Notes: generated by a model not told the origin, from the sequence alone. Counted from the first letter of the stretch, positions 47,836 to 60,524 are shown. The stretch is 64,000 nt of DNA from Anagrus nilaparvatae (GCA_022575985.1 JAKSXM010000014.1:20336001-20400000), one strand, 5' to 3'. Numbers and translations: made by a program.

Positions 47836-50800
47836 ACACTCTCCCCTGCTTAAAAGGACTTTTTGGGTACCCTTTCCTATACGAACGCGTACACGGTCGC
47901 GTACAATTAACCACAGGAAGACACGCACAGAAAATGCACATGATATTAGTTACTACAAAAAAATCTTACCTATTTTTTAACATTAAAGATCGAGGTAGGG
48001 ATGAAAAAATTTGTTATGATTTAAGGTTTAAAGAAAAGGAATTACAAAATTATTATTTCAAAATGAAAAAAATTATACCTAACACACAGAGCTATGGATA
48101 TAAAAAAACATATATACTATTTCACTGTTGCATGTATAGAAAACTATTCATGTATCAAGTTGATTCGAGCATAGTTATTGGTCAAACTTTTCCTAGAGAA
48201 TGTTCCTTAGGAGATCAAATTCAAGCAAATCCTTACTGTATTATAATTTAAACACACATTTTCTGTAAGTTGATGTTCCAAAGCTAGTAAATTCTCCTTG
48301 TAACTAAATTTTCAAGCATTATGTTATTTTGTCCATGGTTTGAAGACCTTTAACTTTTAAGAATATTTTAAAATAATTGCAACTTCATGATGACTTCAAA
48401 TTGTAATGTCAATATTCAGGAACCAATTTGCGACGCCTTTCACCAGTTCGTAAAGTATTATGTCCTTTTAAATATCATTATCGATGCCCAAGATAGACAG
48501 TTTTTGAACAATTTTGCAAAGTATTTAATACATCGAAAAATATATGAAATTAATTAAACTCGTACAATATAAAAATAAATATACTGTAAAAAACACTTTT
48601 TCAAAGTCAATATCGTAATAATTTACGTTAGAATATATTATGAACAGAAAATTATAGTTATAAAACTAATAAACAACGTGAGCTTTAGAAAATTTCAAAG
48701 ATCAATGCTTTCATTGTTAAATTTTGTCTAAATAATACATATAATACAATAGGGGTTCTCGATATTTATAGTAATAAACACGTTTCTTTAATTTAGACAA
48801 CAGAACTAATATATTGAATACTGGAATAATTAAATACTAAATAATGAAAAAATAATATTTTTATTGCTTAATAAATGTTATTAGACATTTAATTATATTT
48901 ATTTTTGATAGTAAATTTTATTTGTTCTGTAAATAAAGTTATTTAAGAAATATTAATTCTCTTTTTATTTTTTAAAAATATTATTTATTATGAGTTGATC
49001 GCGTGATTACTATAGACCTAAAACATTAGTCGAGTTATAAATTTTTGTACTTTGATGTTTTTTAGAAAATGTTTTTATAAATTTTTAAATTTTAGTATAA
49101 TTTGATAACTTGATTTCTCTTTCTTCTATCCTTCAAAGTTTTACTTTACTCTTTTGCGCTTCTGAAGTCTTGAAGAAAAAAACAGAAACAAAAACAGAAC
49201 AGAGTTAATAAAATACCTTTTTAAAATCCATATTATGACTGAATTTTTATACAAAAACTAAAATTTTTTTAAATCTCTAAATTAAAATTATTTTAAATTC
49301 CTAATACCAAATTATTTTTGGTCCCAAAAAAGCACTGTTTACCCGATGTCTTAATTCTTATGTTAAGTTTAGCCCTAGGCTAAAAGCTAAGAACATAGCC
49401 AGGCATCATCTAAATGCATTAGGAATGAGATGTAATAATCCAACAAAAAATGAATTAATTTTAACTATTAGGGGTTTTATGCAATATTCACAAATTACAA
49501 AATTTGGCAATCATTAAGTTTTTCGGATCACTTATCACAAATTTTTTAAACCTGTGAATCATATTTATCCTAAAAATTATAATTGTGAAAGTAATTTAAA
49601 AATTGTTCTTATTTATTATGTGAAGAAAGGATTCATGATAGACAATTGTGGTTATTTTGAAGATAGAATAAGAAACACTATATTGTAACATTAAGTCCTC
49701 CCTGTATATTTAAGCCTAGGAGGCCCATTCAGATAAATTACATCAATGATGGGTTTTTTTTTTTGCTACCTTAAGTAATCCTAAAATTTTTAATCAATTC
49801 GGCCTCCCATACAGTCGAGATTCCCTTTAATTGATTAGATTACTAAAAAAACCAAAGGGAAATGTAAGTTTATTTTCTATTTGATTATCAAGATAATAAT
49901 TTTTAAAAAGAATACACACAAACATATTATAAACATAAAAAGGAAGTAATTATCGTATTCAAAATTTCTGCGGTATTTGTTTAATTCGACTATACCATTT
50001 AATAAAAAAAATATACGGAATAATAAAAAAAAATATTACCTTAAATCAATACGTAAATATGAAATATGGGAAATAATTTTCATATCATCGTGGGACGACA
50101 CGTGTTATTTTTTATAAAATTAATGTCATTCTTTTACCATCCCTAAATAATATAATATTGAAGAAGAGCATAAACACCCTTTTATGTACGTATTTCGTGC
50201 ACTAATTTTTATCATTAAAATTTATTATGTATAAAAATTATCTAAAATGCACCTGCAAATATATTTTTTATATACATGAGATATACTTTTCGTTAACACA
50301 TTCGCTGCCCCATTTAAAATATATGTAATCATGGGCGCATTGCGAAGAAGAAGTAAAGTATTTTTAAATTTTCCATAAATTCAATTTTATTACTTTTATT
50401 CCATTTTTATTAGATAGTTAAAAATTAGTTTTATAAAAAAATAATAACTTGATTAAACTGGATATTTAATATTTAAAAAAAGGCTTATTATTTTTATAAA
50501 AACTTTTTCAAACTAATTAAACGAAAAAACTTAGCACTCCTAATATCCAAAATATTATAAAAAAAATAATAATAAGAATAAAACGTTTCTATAAATATAC
50601 AAGAGTCTAAAAGGTCATCGATAACAAAAAGTATTGGTCAATTTATTCTTTTGACAGCTTAGAAAAATACATCAATAACGATTATAATAAAAGTATCCCT
50701 CGATATAAATGTCAATTAACCAAAGTAAAGAAAATCTCTAATTATTACGTAAATCCACGATTTTTATTCTATTAAAAAAAAAAAACATATGGTCAATTAA

Positions 50801-51639
50801 AATATAATACATGATGATTTTTGAAAAATTTTTTTAAACAGACAATTATTATATAACTTGATATTGTTTCGTATGTGTCAAAAAACAAAGAATTTAATAT
50901 TTGTTAAGGAAACAAAACATTGTTAAAAAAAAAAGTAAAATAATAAATGAAACTCCCTATTTATTTGTGATATAGTATACTTGAGATATATCTATAACAA
51001 TACTGTACATATAAGCGATAACTCTTTAAAAGGCCAATTATACTTGTTCAATGGTTTAATAATGGGGGAAAATTGATACGTTATATGTATTTTTATTCTG
51101 TTTATTATTATAATATTATTGTTTTTTAGCTAATTTCATTTATTGTAAGTCTATAAACATATCCTAACTTTTGTTTGTATTTTTACAAATCAAGAAGTAA
51201 AGAACAATCGATTTCATAAAACTGGTGAAAAACTGAAAGTAAAATATTTTTTGTGGACATAAGATACACATTTTTTGTTTATGAAGTTTTTGAAATATTT
51301 ATAAAAAATAATTTTTTTTTTTAATTTGAACAAAAATTGTAAGAATTAATATTATTAGATTCAATTCTTACTTTTACGTATTCAGTTAAATTGATGTTCG
51401 AAACTCGTGGATTTTCAAAAATTACAATAGTAATTTTTTTATATTTTTTACGACGAAGACACATAATTGAGGTTCGCTAATCTTTTAGAATACACATAAT
51501 TTACTAATAAAAAAAACACTAGATTTCTCACATGCATCAGGCAAACACAAGATTGTGTAATTTTAAATTTCTTTAACTTTAAATTTAGATTTTTTTTCTT
51601 CGATTTCACCATTTAAATTTCTTTTTCTAAGAAACAGCT
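47836..51639. other. Gene-free AT-rich sequence
   Basis: A 105-codon frame at 47934-48251 has AT-driven composition and no recognisable motif. A remnant of the 24-bp family (AAATCTCTAAATTAAAATTA, TTTAAATTCCTAATACC) is visible near 49270-49325. Confidence 0.5.
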
Positions 51640-51975
51640 AACCGGGGACAGAGGAACTTCAAAAAAGTCAACTAAGACTCAGAATAATTTCAATTTCGGG
51701 ACTTAGAATAATCTGGGTTTAGGGACTTAGAATAATATCGGTTCAGGGAATTCGAATATTTTTGATTTAGGGACCTAGAATAATACGGATTTAGGGAATC
51801 AAAATAGTTTAGGTTTAGAATCTTAACATCTAGTAAGGTGAAAATTATAAATTATAAAAATAGCAAATTGTATTGTAATTTTGGTTAACATTTATGCAAT
51901 TAAACTAGCCCTCAGCTGGTAGTAAACATGTTCAATGCATTTTTGTGTTTACACAAACCGGTAATAAGTTTTTTT
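51640..51975 (-). repeat. Composite repeat copy, inverse orientation, long 24-bp array
   Basis: On the plus strand, units of the form GGGACTTAGAATAAT..GGTTTA recur every 24 bases at about 51675-51820. They are followed by a ~110-bp spacer, CAGCTGGTAGTAAACATG, TTCAATGCAT and TTGTGTTTACACAAACCGGT. Read on the minus strand, this matches the copy at 61699-61980 through box, spacer and units, so the two form one subfamily. Confidence 0.75.
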
Positions 51976-53057
51976 GTCAGTAACAAAAAACGTTTCATAA
52001 TTCTTTTGCCAAATTGTATAGCGTTGTTTATTTTTTTGGCCACGAGTCCTAAAATACTACTTATACTCTTTCAATAAACTGAATTTTTACACAAAATACT
52101 TGTTTTAAGTAATATCTTATGGAATCTTCAAAGTACAAAACACGTTATATGAGTTACTGAGAATTTAACTGCAACAAAAATATGCATGTAGGGAAATTCT
52201 TAAGTAGAATATTTGTAAAAAAAGAAGCATTTTATAAAATAAATAATAAAAAAAAATTTGTCCAAAGAAAAAAATGATCATAAGTGTGCCACTCAACTTG
52301 TCCCACTCTCCCCTACTAAAAAAATGTATAACATATGAATAAACTTTTCAATTATATTCTCAAGATATATTACCATATGGACTATTATAACCTCTTGATA
52401 AACAATACAATTCATTACAAAGACAGTTACACCTGATCGATTAAATACATTGTACTAAAACACAATAACATAGCTTTTTAAACCATAAAATATAATTTAC
52501 AAAATTTATAAATGTTATCTTTTTTCTAAATGAATTCATAATATAATTATTACCTATTTAATTACCGAGTCATTTTGTTTATTAAGTAAACAAAAATTCA
52601 AATAAAAATAAACAAAATCACAGTGTGGGAAAATGATTTTTTTATATAATAGTAATAATATGATAAAAAATACACATTAGAATTCAATTACAGGTGTACC
52701 GGATGTCCAGGATTATTGTGTATTTGAGTTCACGTTAATGTAAGATTAGTTGCGGTAAATTATTAAATTTATCTATTTTTTTTTTCTTCTTTTTTTTCAT
52801 GGTTAAAAAAATATCCTATATTTTTTTTATGGGGTCAGTTTAATTTATATTATAAGAAAATTATTGAAATTTCGCGGTTTTTTATACCTTTTGATGTACC
52901 ATTTTTTATTACAAAGAAGAAATATAAAGACGTTTCCTCACAATTTTACTTTTATTTAATAAAAATATTACACAAAATTTATCATGGACTAAAAAATTAA
53001 TGATGAATAAAATAAATTTAGAAAATTTTCTATTGCACAATAAATAAAAAATTTAAT
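51976..53057. other. AT-rich sequence, nothing recognised
   Basis: No open frame or repeat of note. Bases 52930-53050 could hold the 3' UTR of the small minus-strand frame at 53058 (ATTAAATAAAAG on the minus strand near 52955 would suit a polyadenylation signal). Confidence 0.45.
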
Positions 53058-53249
53058 TCAATTACTTAAATTTTTAGGTTTTTTCATATCTTTTTTAGAT
53101 CCAATATTTTCAACTCTTTTTAATAATTTTGAATAATTTTCATTTTTTAAATCTCTTGGTACTGGATTCCAATTAGGTAAAGGTGGTACAGTTGGTCTTG
53201 GTACATCAGGTGTTACATTTTGTGTAGTTGGTTGTGATTGTTTATCCAT
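53058..53249 (-). CDS. Small unrecognised protein, 63 residues, Pro/Thr-rich N-terminus
   Basis: The frame starts MDKQSQPTTQNVTPD, continues with RPTVPPLPNWNPVPRDL, and ends in a basic helix-like part, YSKLLKRVENIGSKKDMKK. Unlike the chance frames of this window, it is not dominated by Phe/Ile/Lys/Asn/Tyr runs. It has a proline-rich segment and a charged C-terminus and no signal peptide or membrane segment. The start context is ATAATGG. Upstream on the minus strand, a possible short intron (donor GTAAAATT near 53415, acceptor TTATTTATTCAG near 53354) would lie in the 5' UTR. I do not recognise the family. It could be a real small host gene or the last exon of a larger one. Confidence 0.4.
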   Translation of the reverse strand: MDKQSQPTTQNVTPDVPRPTVPPLPNWNPVPRDLKNENYSKLLKRVENIGSKKDMKKPKNLSN

Positions 53250-53435
53250 TATAACAGCTTTACGTATTTTTTTTTATTGACTTTTTTCTTTTTTTTTATA
53301 TTTTTTTAACTTTATTTATTTTTTTATTTATCAATGACTCATCAGAATTAAACCTGAATAAATAATTTTAAATTAATATTTTAGGTTATAAAAACAGTAA
53401 AAAAAATAATTTTACCTATATTTTTGGTTAATATC

Positions 53436-53603
53436 TTAAAACACATAAGAAATACCACGTCCAAGTGCAGTTTTAATTGACTCTTTAACTAAATTTTTAA
53501 GTTCTAAATTTTGAAATGTTTTATTTATCAATTCTATTATTGTAAAATTTTCTCCATTTTTGAACGTATTTAATAAACAATCTATTTTTCCCAATATTAA
53601 TAT
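53436..53603 (-). CDS. Unrecognised terminal-exon-like frame, 55 codons
   Basis: The minus strand is open for 55 codons, ending in LKNLVKESIKTALGRGISYVF (as LKNLVKESIKTAL then GRGISYVF) and TAA at 53436-53438. There is no ATG, but an AG suitable as acceptor lies at about 53579-53580, just before the codons for CLLNTFKNGENF. The amphipathic helix pattern and the GRGISYVF end look protein-like. It lies 190 bp upstream of the 63-residue frame on the same strand. Whether the two belong to one transcript is unknown, and no family is recognised. Confidence 0.25.
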   Translation of the reverse strand: MLILGKIDCLLNTFKNGENFTIIELINKTFQNLELKNLVKESIKTALGRGISYVF

Positions 53604-54529
53604 CTACATAATTTTTAAACATTACCAATTAATTTGTTAAAATAAAAACAGTCTTTTGTTTTATTTAAAATACTTGTAACATAACATACTTCATACAATA
53701 ATTTTAACTTTTAAAATATAAAAATAATCCATAGATTATAAAAGAGTAAAAAAATAACTTGAATCTGCCAGAGTATTAAATCTGTTGAATACTTACAAGA
53801 GCAATATGTATTAACAGACAAAAGAGCAGAAGTATATTTTAGCCAGAAAGAATGCATACTTGAAATTTGATAAAAAAGAAAAAAATAAAGAATGAAATCA
53901 TACTGTGAGGTGTGTTTTAGAGGGTTAAGCATTTTTATTATTGCTAGTAAGTTGTGTATTTTTTTATTCTTTAATATGTGGTTGACAGTTCATTTCTATT
54001 GAATATATTTTTTATTTTTATTCAATATACTGTAAAATATCAAGTTTTTAATATAAAACCACATGATACTAAAATATAAAGAAAACTTGTTATCTTTTTA
54101 AATAATGGAAAGCATAAAGGTCATTTACGAACAAGTGAATTTCTAGTAGTTTTAAGTTTCAATTATTTTTTAAATATGCATATGATTACATTTTTTTTCG
54201 TCAATAAGTTTGCAAGGATGATTTAGGTTTTTTAATAAAAGTCTGATTATTCAACGCTGTAGCCAAATTTTAATTTTCCTAGGTGCTTATTATTGCTGAA
54301 TTACATCTTGTTGTTAAAAATTTACCAACTAATCAGCTAAAATGAGTAATTGATCCAGAAGAAACTTAAGGTTCAGATACCATTTGTAAAGTAATAAAAC
54401 TCTTTATAAAACTTATTGATGGTACAAGAAATGAGAATTTTCTTTTTGTGGTTATAAATATCTTCAATAATTACAGTTTTTTTTAAGCAAATAATTGAAG
54501 ATTTATATTTTAGATAATTTAATTTCTTC
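53604..54529. other. AT-rich sequence, nothing recognised
   Basis: No exon, RNA or repeat could be supported, even though an upstream part of the possible minus-strand gene would be expected here. Confidence 0.5.
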
Positions 54530-55695
54530 TAGGGTATTTTGAAACGTTAGAGAAACTAATGATTGGGTCTTCGAATCGGTTTTGAAGAGTTTAATTAAAA
54601 TAAGCCCCCATGTTAATTTTTTGCTTCTAAAGTTAAATACTCGATTTTTGACAGCTATTTTTGTTTTTTAGTCATTTAAAAAAAAGAGATCGAAAAAATG
54701 TATTAATGTGAAAAATATTTTTCTCTTAGGACCCGATACGAAATTTACCATAAAATTCGATTCCGCGCAAAGAAACTATAAAAGTATACGTTATTTAACC
54801 AAAAAAATGACTCCATCAAAGATTTTTAAGTTCACCATGGTTTTTTTGACACAGAATTTTAGTACACAGTTTCTTCAGTTTTTTTTCAGTTTTACCACAG
54901 AATAATTTGCATGAATCAGGGTTCTGTGGTCTGTTTAAAAATTTAAGTTCTATGAGTGCTCATCTTGTAAAATTCTCTGTCGAAACTAATTTTGTAGTTG
55001 GACTGCATAAGCTTTCCAAAATTTATTTAAGCTACGCGTATAAGTGAGAAATACGCAAAATCGAGTACAATAGTGATATATATGTATATTTTTTTTTAAC
55101 ATCGATTTCGTGAAAGCATTATATGAATAATCCTCAAAAAAGAAACCGGCAGGTTTTTAACTTTGAAGAGCTATAGATCTAAACGTAATAACTTTCTAAA
55201 ATTTTATTTTTGCAAATTAGTAATTTCCCGTTAAGTCACTTGGGCATTCAAAAAACCCGACAAAAAATTTGGATTTCGTCGAAAATTCGTAATATAAGGA
55301 TGTAATTTTTTATGTTTTTCGAAGATTTTATGTTAAAGCAGCGAAATTTTAAACTCAATATTTACTAAGTGTATACTTTAATTCTTTTGAAATTTTGCTG
55401 TTTTAAAACATAAAATCTTCTAAAAAAATCATTAAAAGTTTTGTGAAATTTTCGACGGAACTGAATTTAATGGGTATTTTCATATCGAGATCTAAGAGGA
55501 ATATATTTTTTACATAAATATTATTTAAACAAAATACCAAAAATTAGCTTTTTTAAAAATGGCTTCCAAAAATCAAGAATCGAACCTCAGCGCCAAAAAA
55601 TTACAGGCTTAATTAAATTCCTACTTTTGAGAAAAAACTTATTCGAATCGATTTGAAATACCAACCAATAGTTTATCAAGCTTGGTTTAAAAATG
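54530..55695. mobile_element. ~1.15-kb element with ~140-bp diverged TIRs and a central palindrome
   Basis: The left arm (54535-54680) has ACTAATGATTGGGT, TCGAATCGGTTTTGAA, TAATTTTTTGCTTC and CTCGATTTTTGAC. The right arm (55555-55690), read as complement, has ACTATTGGTTGGT, TCAAATCGATTCGAA, TAATTTTTTGGCGC and TTGATTTTTGGA. In between, a second palindrome pairs 55274-55350 with 55386-55455 (CGTCGAAAATT, GAAGATTTTATGTT, CAGCGAAATTT and their complements). No transposase frame is seen. Confidence 0.5.
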
Positions 55696-58463
55696 CCTTC
55701 TGTATTTCGAGAAATCTAAACAATAATTTTAAAAAATTGTATAAAGTGTAATAAATAATGATAAAAATGTGTTTAAATAAATAATTACGTTTCTGAGGAG
55801 TGCTATAACATAATTAGCAATATATAAAATGAACACAAGTTTAATAGTAACAAATGTATATACATTTCTTTAGGTAATTATTTGTGCTTGGTATATATCA
55901 AACTTGGAGTAGGTACACACAAATATTTATATAAATATTAGGCAGTTAGATTCCTGAACTTGCAAGCTCTTCTCTTTCTCTTTTTGTGCGTCCGTTTTAC
56001 TTTATACATTTTTCTCTCTTTTTTATCTATACAATATACTCTATTTTTTTTTAGATCAACAAGATTTTAATGAGAAGAAGAGAGAAAGATAAACAAATTA
56101 TATATGCATTTACTCAACAACATAAATTTATGCAATTTACCAAAAAAAAAAAAATATATATATGTATGTATATATAAATGAAAACGCGAGTTTACTAATG
56201 TTTTGGGGTAGTATTCATACAAATTATGAAAAAAAGAGCTTTAAATGTGGGAAGGAGAAAGATAGAAAATTATAAAATGAGATGGATTTATATATATGTA
56301 CTGCTTGCACAGATCAGAAGGCTAGTCTTTGGCAAACATCAATATTTGCAAGCATCCTATGTTGGTACCCCTGCCTTTCCCTCTTTCTTTCTCACTCTCT
56401 CATATACCAACAGAATACTCTATTTTCAGAGGATTCGTCCATTTTGTATACTTAATCTATCTATCTATAAAACGTGTCTACATAATATAAGCGCCACTTG
56501 ACACACACAAATATAAACATTTTTTTTTTAACTTTCACTTTCGGTCAGTATAACGAAAAAAAAAGAAAAGAAGCAAAAAATTTCTTATCAATTATTTGCT
56601 ATGAAAATAAAATTAAATTCTACATGGGTTGATCCATTGAAATCATGCAAGGATTACATTCACTGAATTTAGATTTTGTTTTGAATACTTTGGCTTAATT
56701 TACTATATTTTATTTTCCAATAATCACATAGTAAGGTCCTTTTGACTGAAATTTACTCAAATTACTTAAAAATTTCAGCATTTGCTTATGGGAAATTCAA
56801 GCACTAAAAATTTTTTTGCTAATATTTTTTACTAAAAAAGCTTGGAGCCCGCTGAGAATTTGAGAATATCACAATTATTTTATATTGCTGAAACAAAGAA
56901 AATGAAGTATAAAACGAAACTTGAAACAAAATCAGTAAAAAGCTCATACAAATTTAGAAATTAAAATATTATTTTGGTTCTGAAAATGACAATGAATTAG
57001 AATTTCAACTAATTTATTAAATTCAGCACCTGAAAAAAGAATAAGAACATGTCAAAAAAAATTTTTGTTGAAAGTAGGTATAACAGTCCATATATATGAT
57101 TTTTTTTACGCCCTTAACATATGCATCTACACATGTACACATACCTGTACAAATACTTTTACATAAAAAAAGAAGATGAAAACAGCCCTTCCTTCAATTC
57201 TCATATGTATTCTGACGACATATTCCACCCCTTACGTGTATACTCTAAAGGAATGTTTTATCGTTATTTTACACAAGCATACAAAATATTTCCTTATTTT
57301 ACTTGCAAATATATACAAGCGATTTTTACACTTTAGCTTAAAAGTCTATGTATATAGAAACTTTTCATTTTCTCATAAAAGTATATACATTCGCTTGTAA
57401 TCTTTTATATCTATATTTTTTTCTCAAACTTTTTTTGATTAATTCTAGGTGCTTGTAGTTATCGCGTTAAAATAGAAGTTGTAATTGAAAAAAACTTATT
57501 TTAAAATTACAATACTGATGCGAATCACCTAAAAAATGATATTAGTCAATATTGAGTATACTTTTTCAACAGAGATTCAATAAAAAGTGTTTTCCCTTAA
57601 ATGTTTAGTTGAAAGCTTTAGTAATATAAATTCTTGTAAATTACATTTATATTTGCATGATACATTAAAACTGGTGAGCATGCTATTTCAGTATCTCAAT
57701 AAAGGTTAAAAAAAATTGAGTATAACCAATTTCGTAAACTTACCGTCGGGTAAAAGCATAAAGAGAATAAAATGTATTAACATTAAACATGACTATTTAA
57801 TCTTTCTAGTACTAAAAACTTATCAGTATTTCAACTTAATTATTGAATTTATGATTTTATAGTCAACCTATATAATCCTTCAAAAAATATTTTATAGAAT
57901 TGAATATTTATAAAAATAAATTATTTTAGGCCTATTTTTCAGATAAAATGTGCCATTTTGATAAAAAAGCTGATCATTCGAAAACTTATTGTTGTTTTAT
58001 ACAAATCTTATATCCAGAGGTTTTCAAGGTTATTACTAGATTCTAAAATCAGCCAAAAAATATATAAATATTGCATTTAATTAAAGGACTAAGAACTTTT
58101 TAAAAATTTAGCATTCTTACCAGATTAAAATTTGTATAACCTTTTTAATCTTTATTTTATCGGGTTTTTAGCCCTTGGATGAAATCCTATAATTTTTTTG
58201 TATTATTTTTTTGTAATTTAGCTATACCTCGAAAAGCCCTGGATAAAAATTTTGAGTAAAAAATACTTTAATTTTTGAATTAAAAGGTTTTTTGTCAAAG
58301 TGGTTCGTTTTGTTTGAAAAATGATATTGGACACAAAATATACGATTTTTAAGGATCTGACTCCAGAATCTGAAAGAGCATGTCTTCCATCATTAAATAT
58401 ACATAAAAATTCATATTTCACCCTATTTTGAAGCAAAAAGTAAGCGTCTGTCAATATGAAAAT
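55696..58463. other. Gene-free AT-rich sequence
   Basis: No gene supported. The 56320-56420 patch is GC-richer, with a pyrimidine tract and TATTTTCAG that could be an acceptor, but no exon could be read after it. Confidence 0.5.
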
Positions 58464-58798
58464 CGAGGGGCTATCGTCTTGGAAATCACAATTTTGATTT
58501 TTTTTGATTTTTCGTGATTTTTTGTAACTTTTTTTTGGTAAACATTGCTAAATATTATATTTAATAGTAAAAAATAGATTTTTGAGGTCTAATGTGAATT
58601 ATAAGGTTAAAAAACGCAAAAAAATCGCGAAAAATCACGAAAAAAATCACAAAAAATCATTAAAACACGGAAATAAACCATCTCAACTAGTAACGATTCA
58701 TGATTGAGGTACAAACAAGCAAAAATCAGAAAAAAATCAATAAAAATTTTTTAAAATCAAATTCGTGATTTCCAAGACGATAGCCCCTTGATGAAAAT
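58456..58798. mobile_element. hAT-type MITE, 327 bp, with 8-bp target-site duplication
   Basis: The element 58464-58790 is flanked by ATGAAAAT on both sides (58456-58463 and 58791-58798). Its ends are inverse copies: GGGGCTATCGTCTTGGAAAT and onwards at 58467-58489, mirrored at 58765-58787. The outer bases are CGA on the left and CAA on the right (as complement), in keeping with the C-A-R-x-G tips of hAT elements. The interior consists of GATTTTTCGTGATTTTT-like repeats and their complements, so the whole can fold back. No transposase. Confidence 0.85.
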
Positions 58799-59819
58799 AG
58801 AAGCTGTTAGATATTGAGTGGCACGTTTTTTCCACTCCAGAGCTAATGGATAAAAATATTTTGGGTTTAAAACCTTTAAATAATTCAAGTTTTGGGACTT
58901 GTTCCATGATATTTGGTTGATTAAACACACAGTAATAAGTTTCTTATACATTAATTTCTAAATTTACGAATTTTTCAACAACAAAAAATAAATATTTTTA
59001 ACAGTGTAGATGTTTTTCACGCATAATACAAGATACTATAGTAATACGAAAAAACTATTATTGGTAGATGTACGGTTGTGCATGAGTATAGATTTTTTTT
59101 TCGTGTAGTAAATAATATATATAGTATACTGCAACACGAAAACATATATTTGTTGAATAATATTTGAGTTCATAAAAAAGGGCTTGCAAAAAACGCATGA
59201 AAGTAGATAAATAAAAATGTTTATTTGTATATGTACGATTTCAAAGAGAAGTTAAAATGAAGCGTGGTTTTTTTTCGGCAATGTAAAATTAACGAGTGGT
59301 AAATTATGTATAAAATGAAAATATTTTGCAAAATATTTTTTTACCTTTTTTCTTTTTTTAAATGCATTCAAAGACAACAAACATGTATGCGTTTTAATTT
59401 TTGGATGGAATAGAAGAAATGAAACATAATTAGACTGTAATTAATAAAATAGAACGTATTTTAAATACTGATAGATACAGGTGTTTTAATTACGTGAATA
59501 ATAAGGGTCTAAAAAAAATTGCATAAGCAAATATTTATTTACACAAAATCTATACTTTTTATCAACTGTGTGCTTATACTCTAATTCGTAAATGAACAAA
59601 AAATACATTGAAACATAATAAACACACGTATTAAAATAAAAAATATAAATGTTTGTATTCAAATTTAACACACTCTATGTCAAATTGAACATACTCTGTA
59701 TCATTGTTTTGTTTAAAAATACAGTGAAATTAAAAATTTTCTTATTTCTATACTTAATATTTTATTCAATCACAAATTATTAAAAAAATTTAGATTTCAA
59801 CAATTTTAACTTATTCGAG
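58799..59819. other. Gene-free AT-rich sequence
   Basis: No feature recognised. Confidence 0.6.
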
Positions 59820-60237
59820 TTAATTCTTATAAATCCTAGAACCGAAATTATAATAAATCCCTAAATTGAAATTATCCTAAGTCCATAAACCCAAAGTAAT
59901 GTAAGTTTTTGTTCTTATCAGGTCCTGATCAGGCCCTGACATTCAATACAAAATTATTCTAAGTCTCTAAATCGAAAATATTTTAAGTCCTTTCGCCTCC
60001 CCCCCTAAATTGTCAATTTTTGACATACTCCCTTTAAGGTTGTATTTTCATCCCCTTTTCCCTTCTTCCTGTAATCCAGATTATTCTATGTCCCTAAATC
60101 CGGATTGTTTTAAGTCTAATTTGATCCCCATGAAAACATCAACTTTTGACATCCCATAAAAACGCCAGTTTTTCACCCCCCTTGTAACGCAAGTTTTTTT
60201 TTGGGTACTTCTCCCTATGAACATGTCCCATGTTTTT
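59820..60237 (+). repeat. Composite repeat copy: two blocks of 24-bp units and CATGTCCCATG end
   Basis: Block one (59832-60005) has GAAATTATCCTAAGTCCATA, the AAGTTTTTGTTCTTATCA insertion also present at 11176-11195, and ATTATTCTAAGTCTCTAAAT, ending in a C-rich stretch. Block two (60075-60125) has GATTATTCTATGTCCCTAAA and GTTTTAAGTCTAATTTGATCC. The copy closes with GAACATGTCCCATG (60219-60232). Block two resembles the copies at 37655 and 47371, so two subtypes sit side by side. Confidence 0.7.
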
Positions 60238-60239
60238 TA

Positions 60240-60360
60240 TCCCCGACATTGCCGGTATCGAACTTGGTACTCAATCGAACAATAATGGAGAATCGGAAGG
60301 GAAGAAAAAATACCCTGCCAACTAGCTGGCACTAAGGTTCCTCAAACAATGAGCTAAATA
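60240..60360 (-). repeat. tRNA-related (SINE-like) sequence, tentative
   Basis: On the minus strand TAGCTCATTGTTTGAGGAAC resembles a pol III A box region, and about 90 bp later AAGTTCGATACCGGC resembles a B box. Between them, TGCCAGCTAGTTGGCA could form an anticodon-like stem. Spacing is longer than in a tRNA, so at best a SINE or tRNA pseudogene. Confidence 0.35.
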
Positions 60361-60524
60361 CTTCAATATGCCACAAATATCACCGATTACAACCATGCAA
60401 TCATACATTCATTTCTATATTAACTTTTAAAAGTTAAAAGAAAATTTATGTATTGAATTGAACTAAATCTATTTTTTTCAAAATAAAATCTAACGTAATT
60501 CATTGGATAATAATTATTCAAGAT

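Noticed and set aside
47934..48251. 105-codon plus-strand frame
   Set aside because: Composition follows the AT-rich background (Lys, Ile, Tyr, Phe) and there is no recognisable motif, homologue or splice context.
51670..51830. Regular short repeats as a CRISPR array
   Set aside because: The 24-bp units are contiguous without unique spacers and the context is eukaryotic.
56226..56501. 91-codon plus-strand frame
   Set aside because: It crosses a pyrimidine-rich, microsatellite-like stretch and has no domain; not convincing as an exon.
58218..58454. 78-codon minus-strand frame next to the hAT MITE
   Set aside because: Phe/Leu/Ile-rich with no recognisable motif; probably chance.
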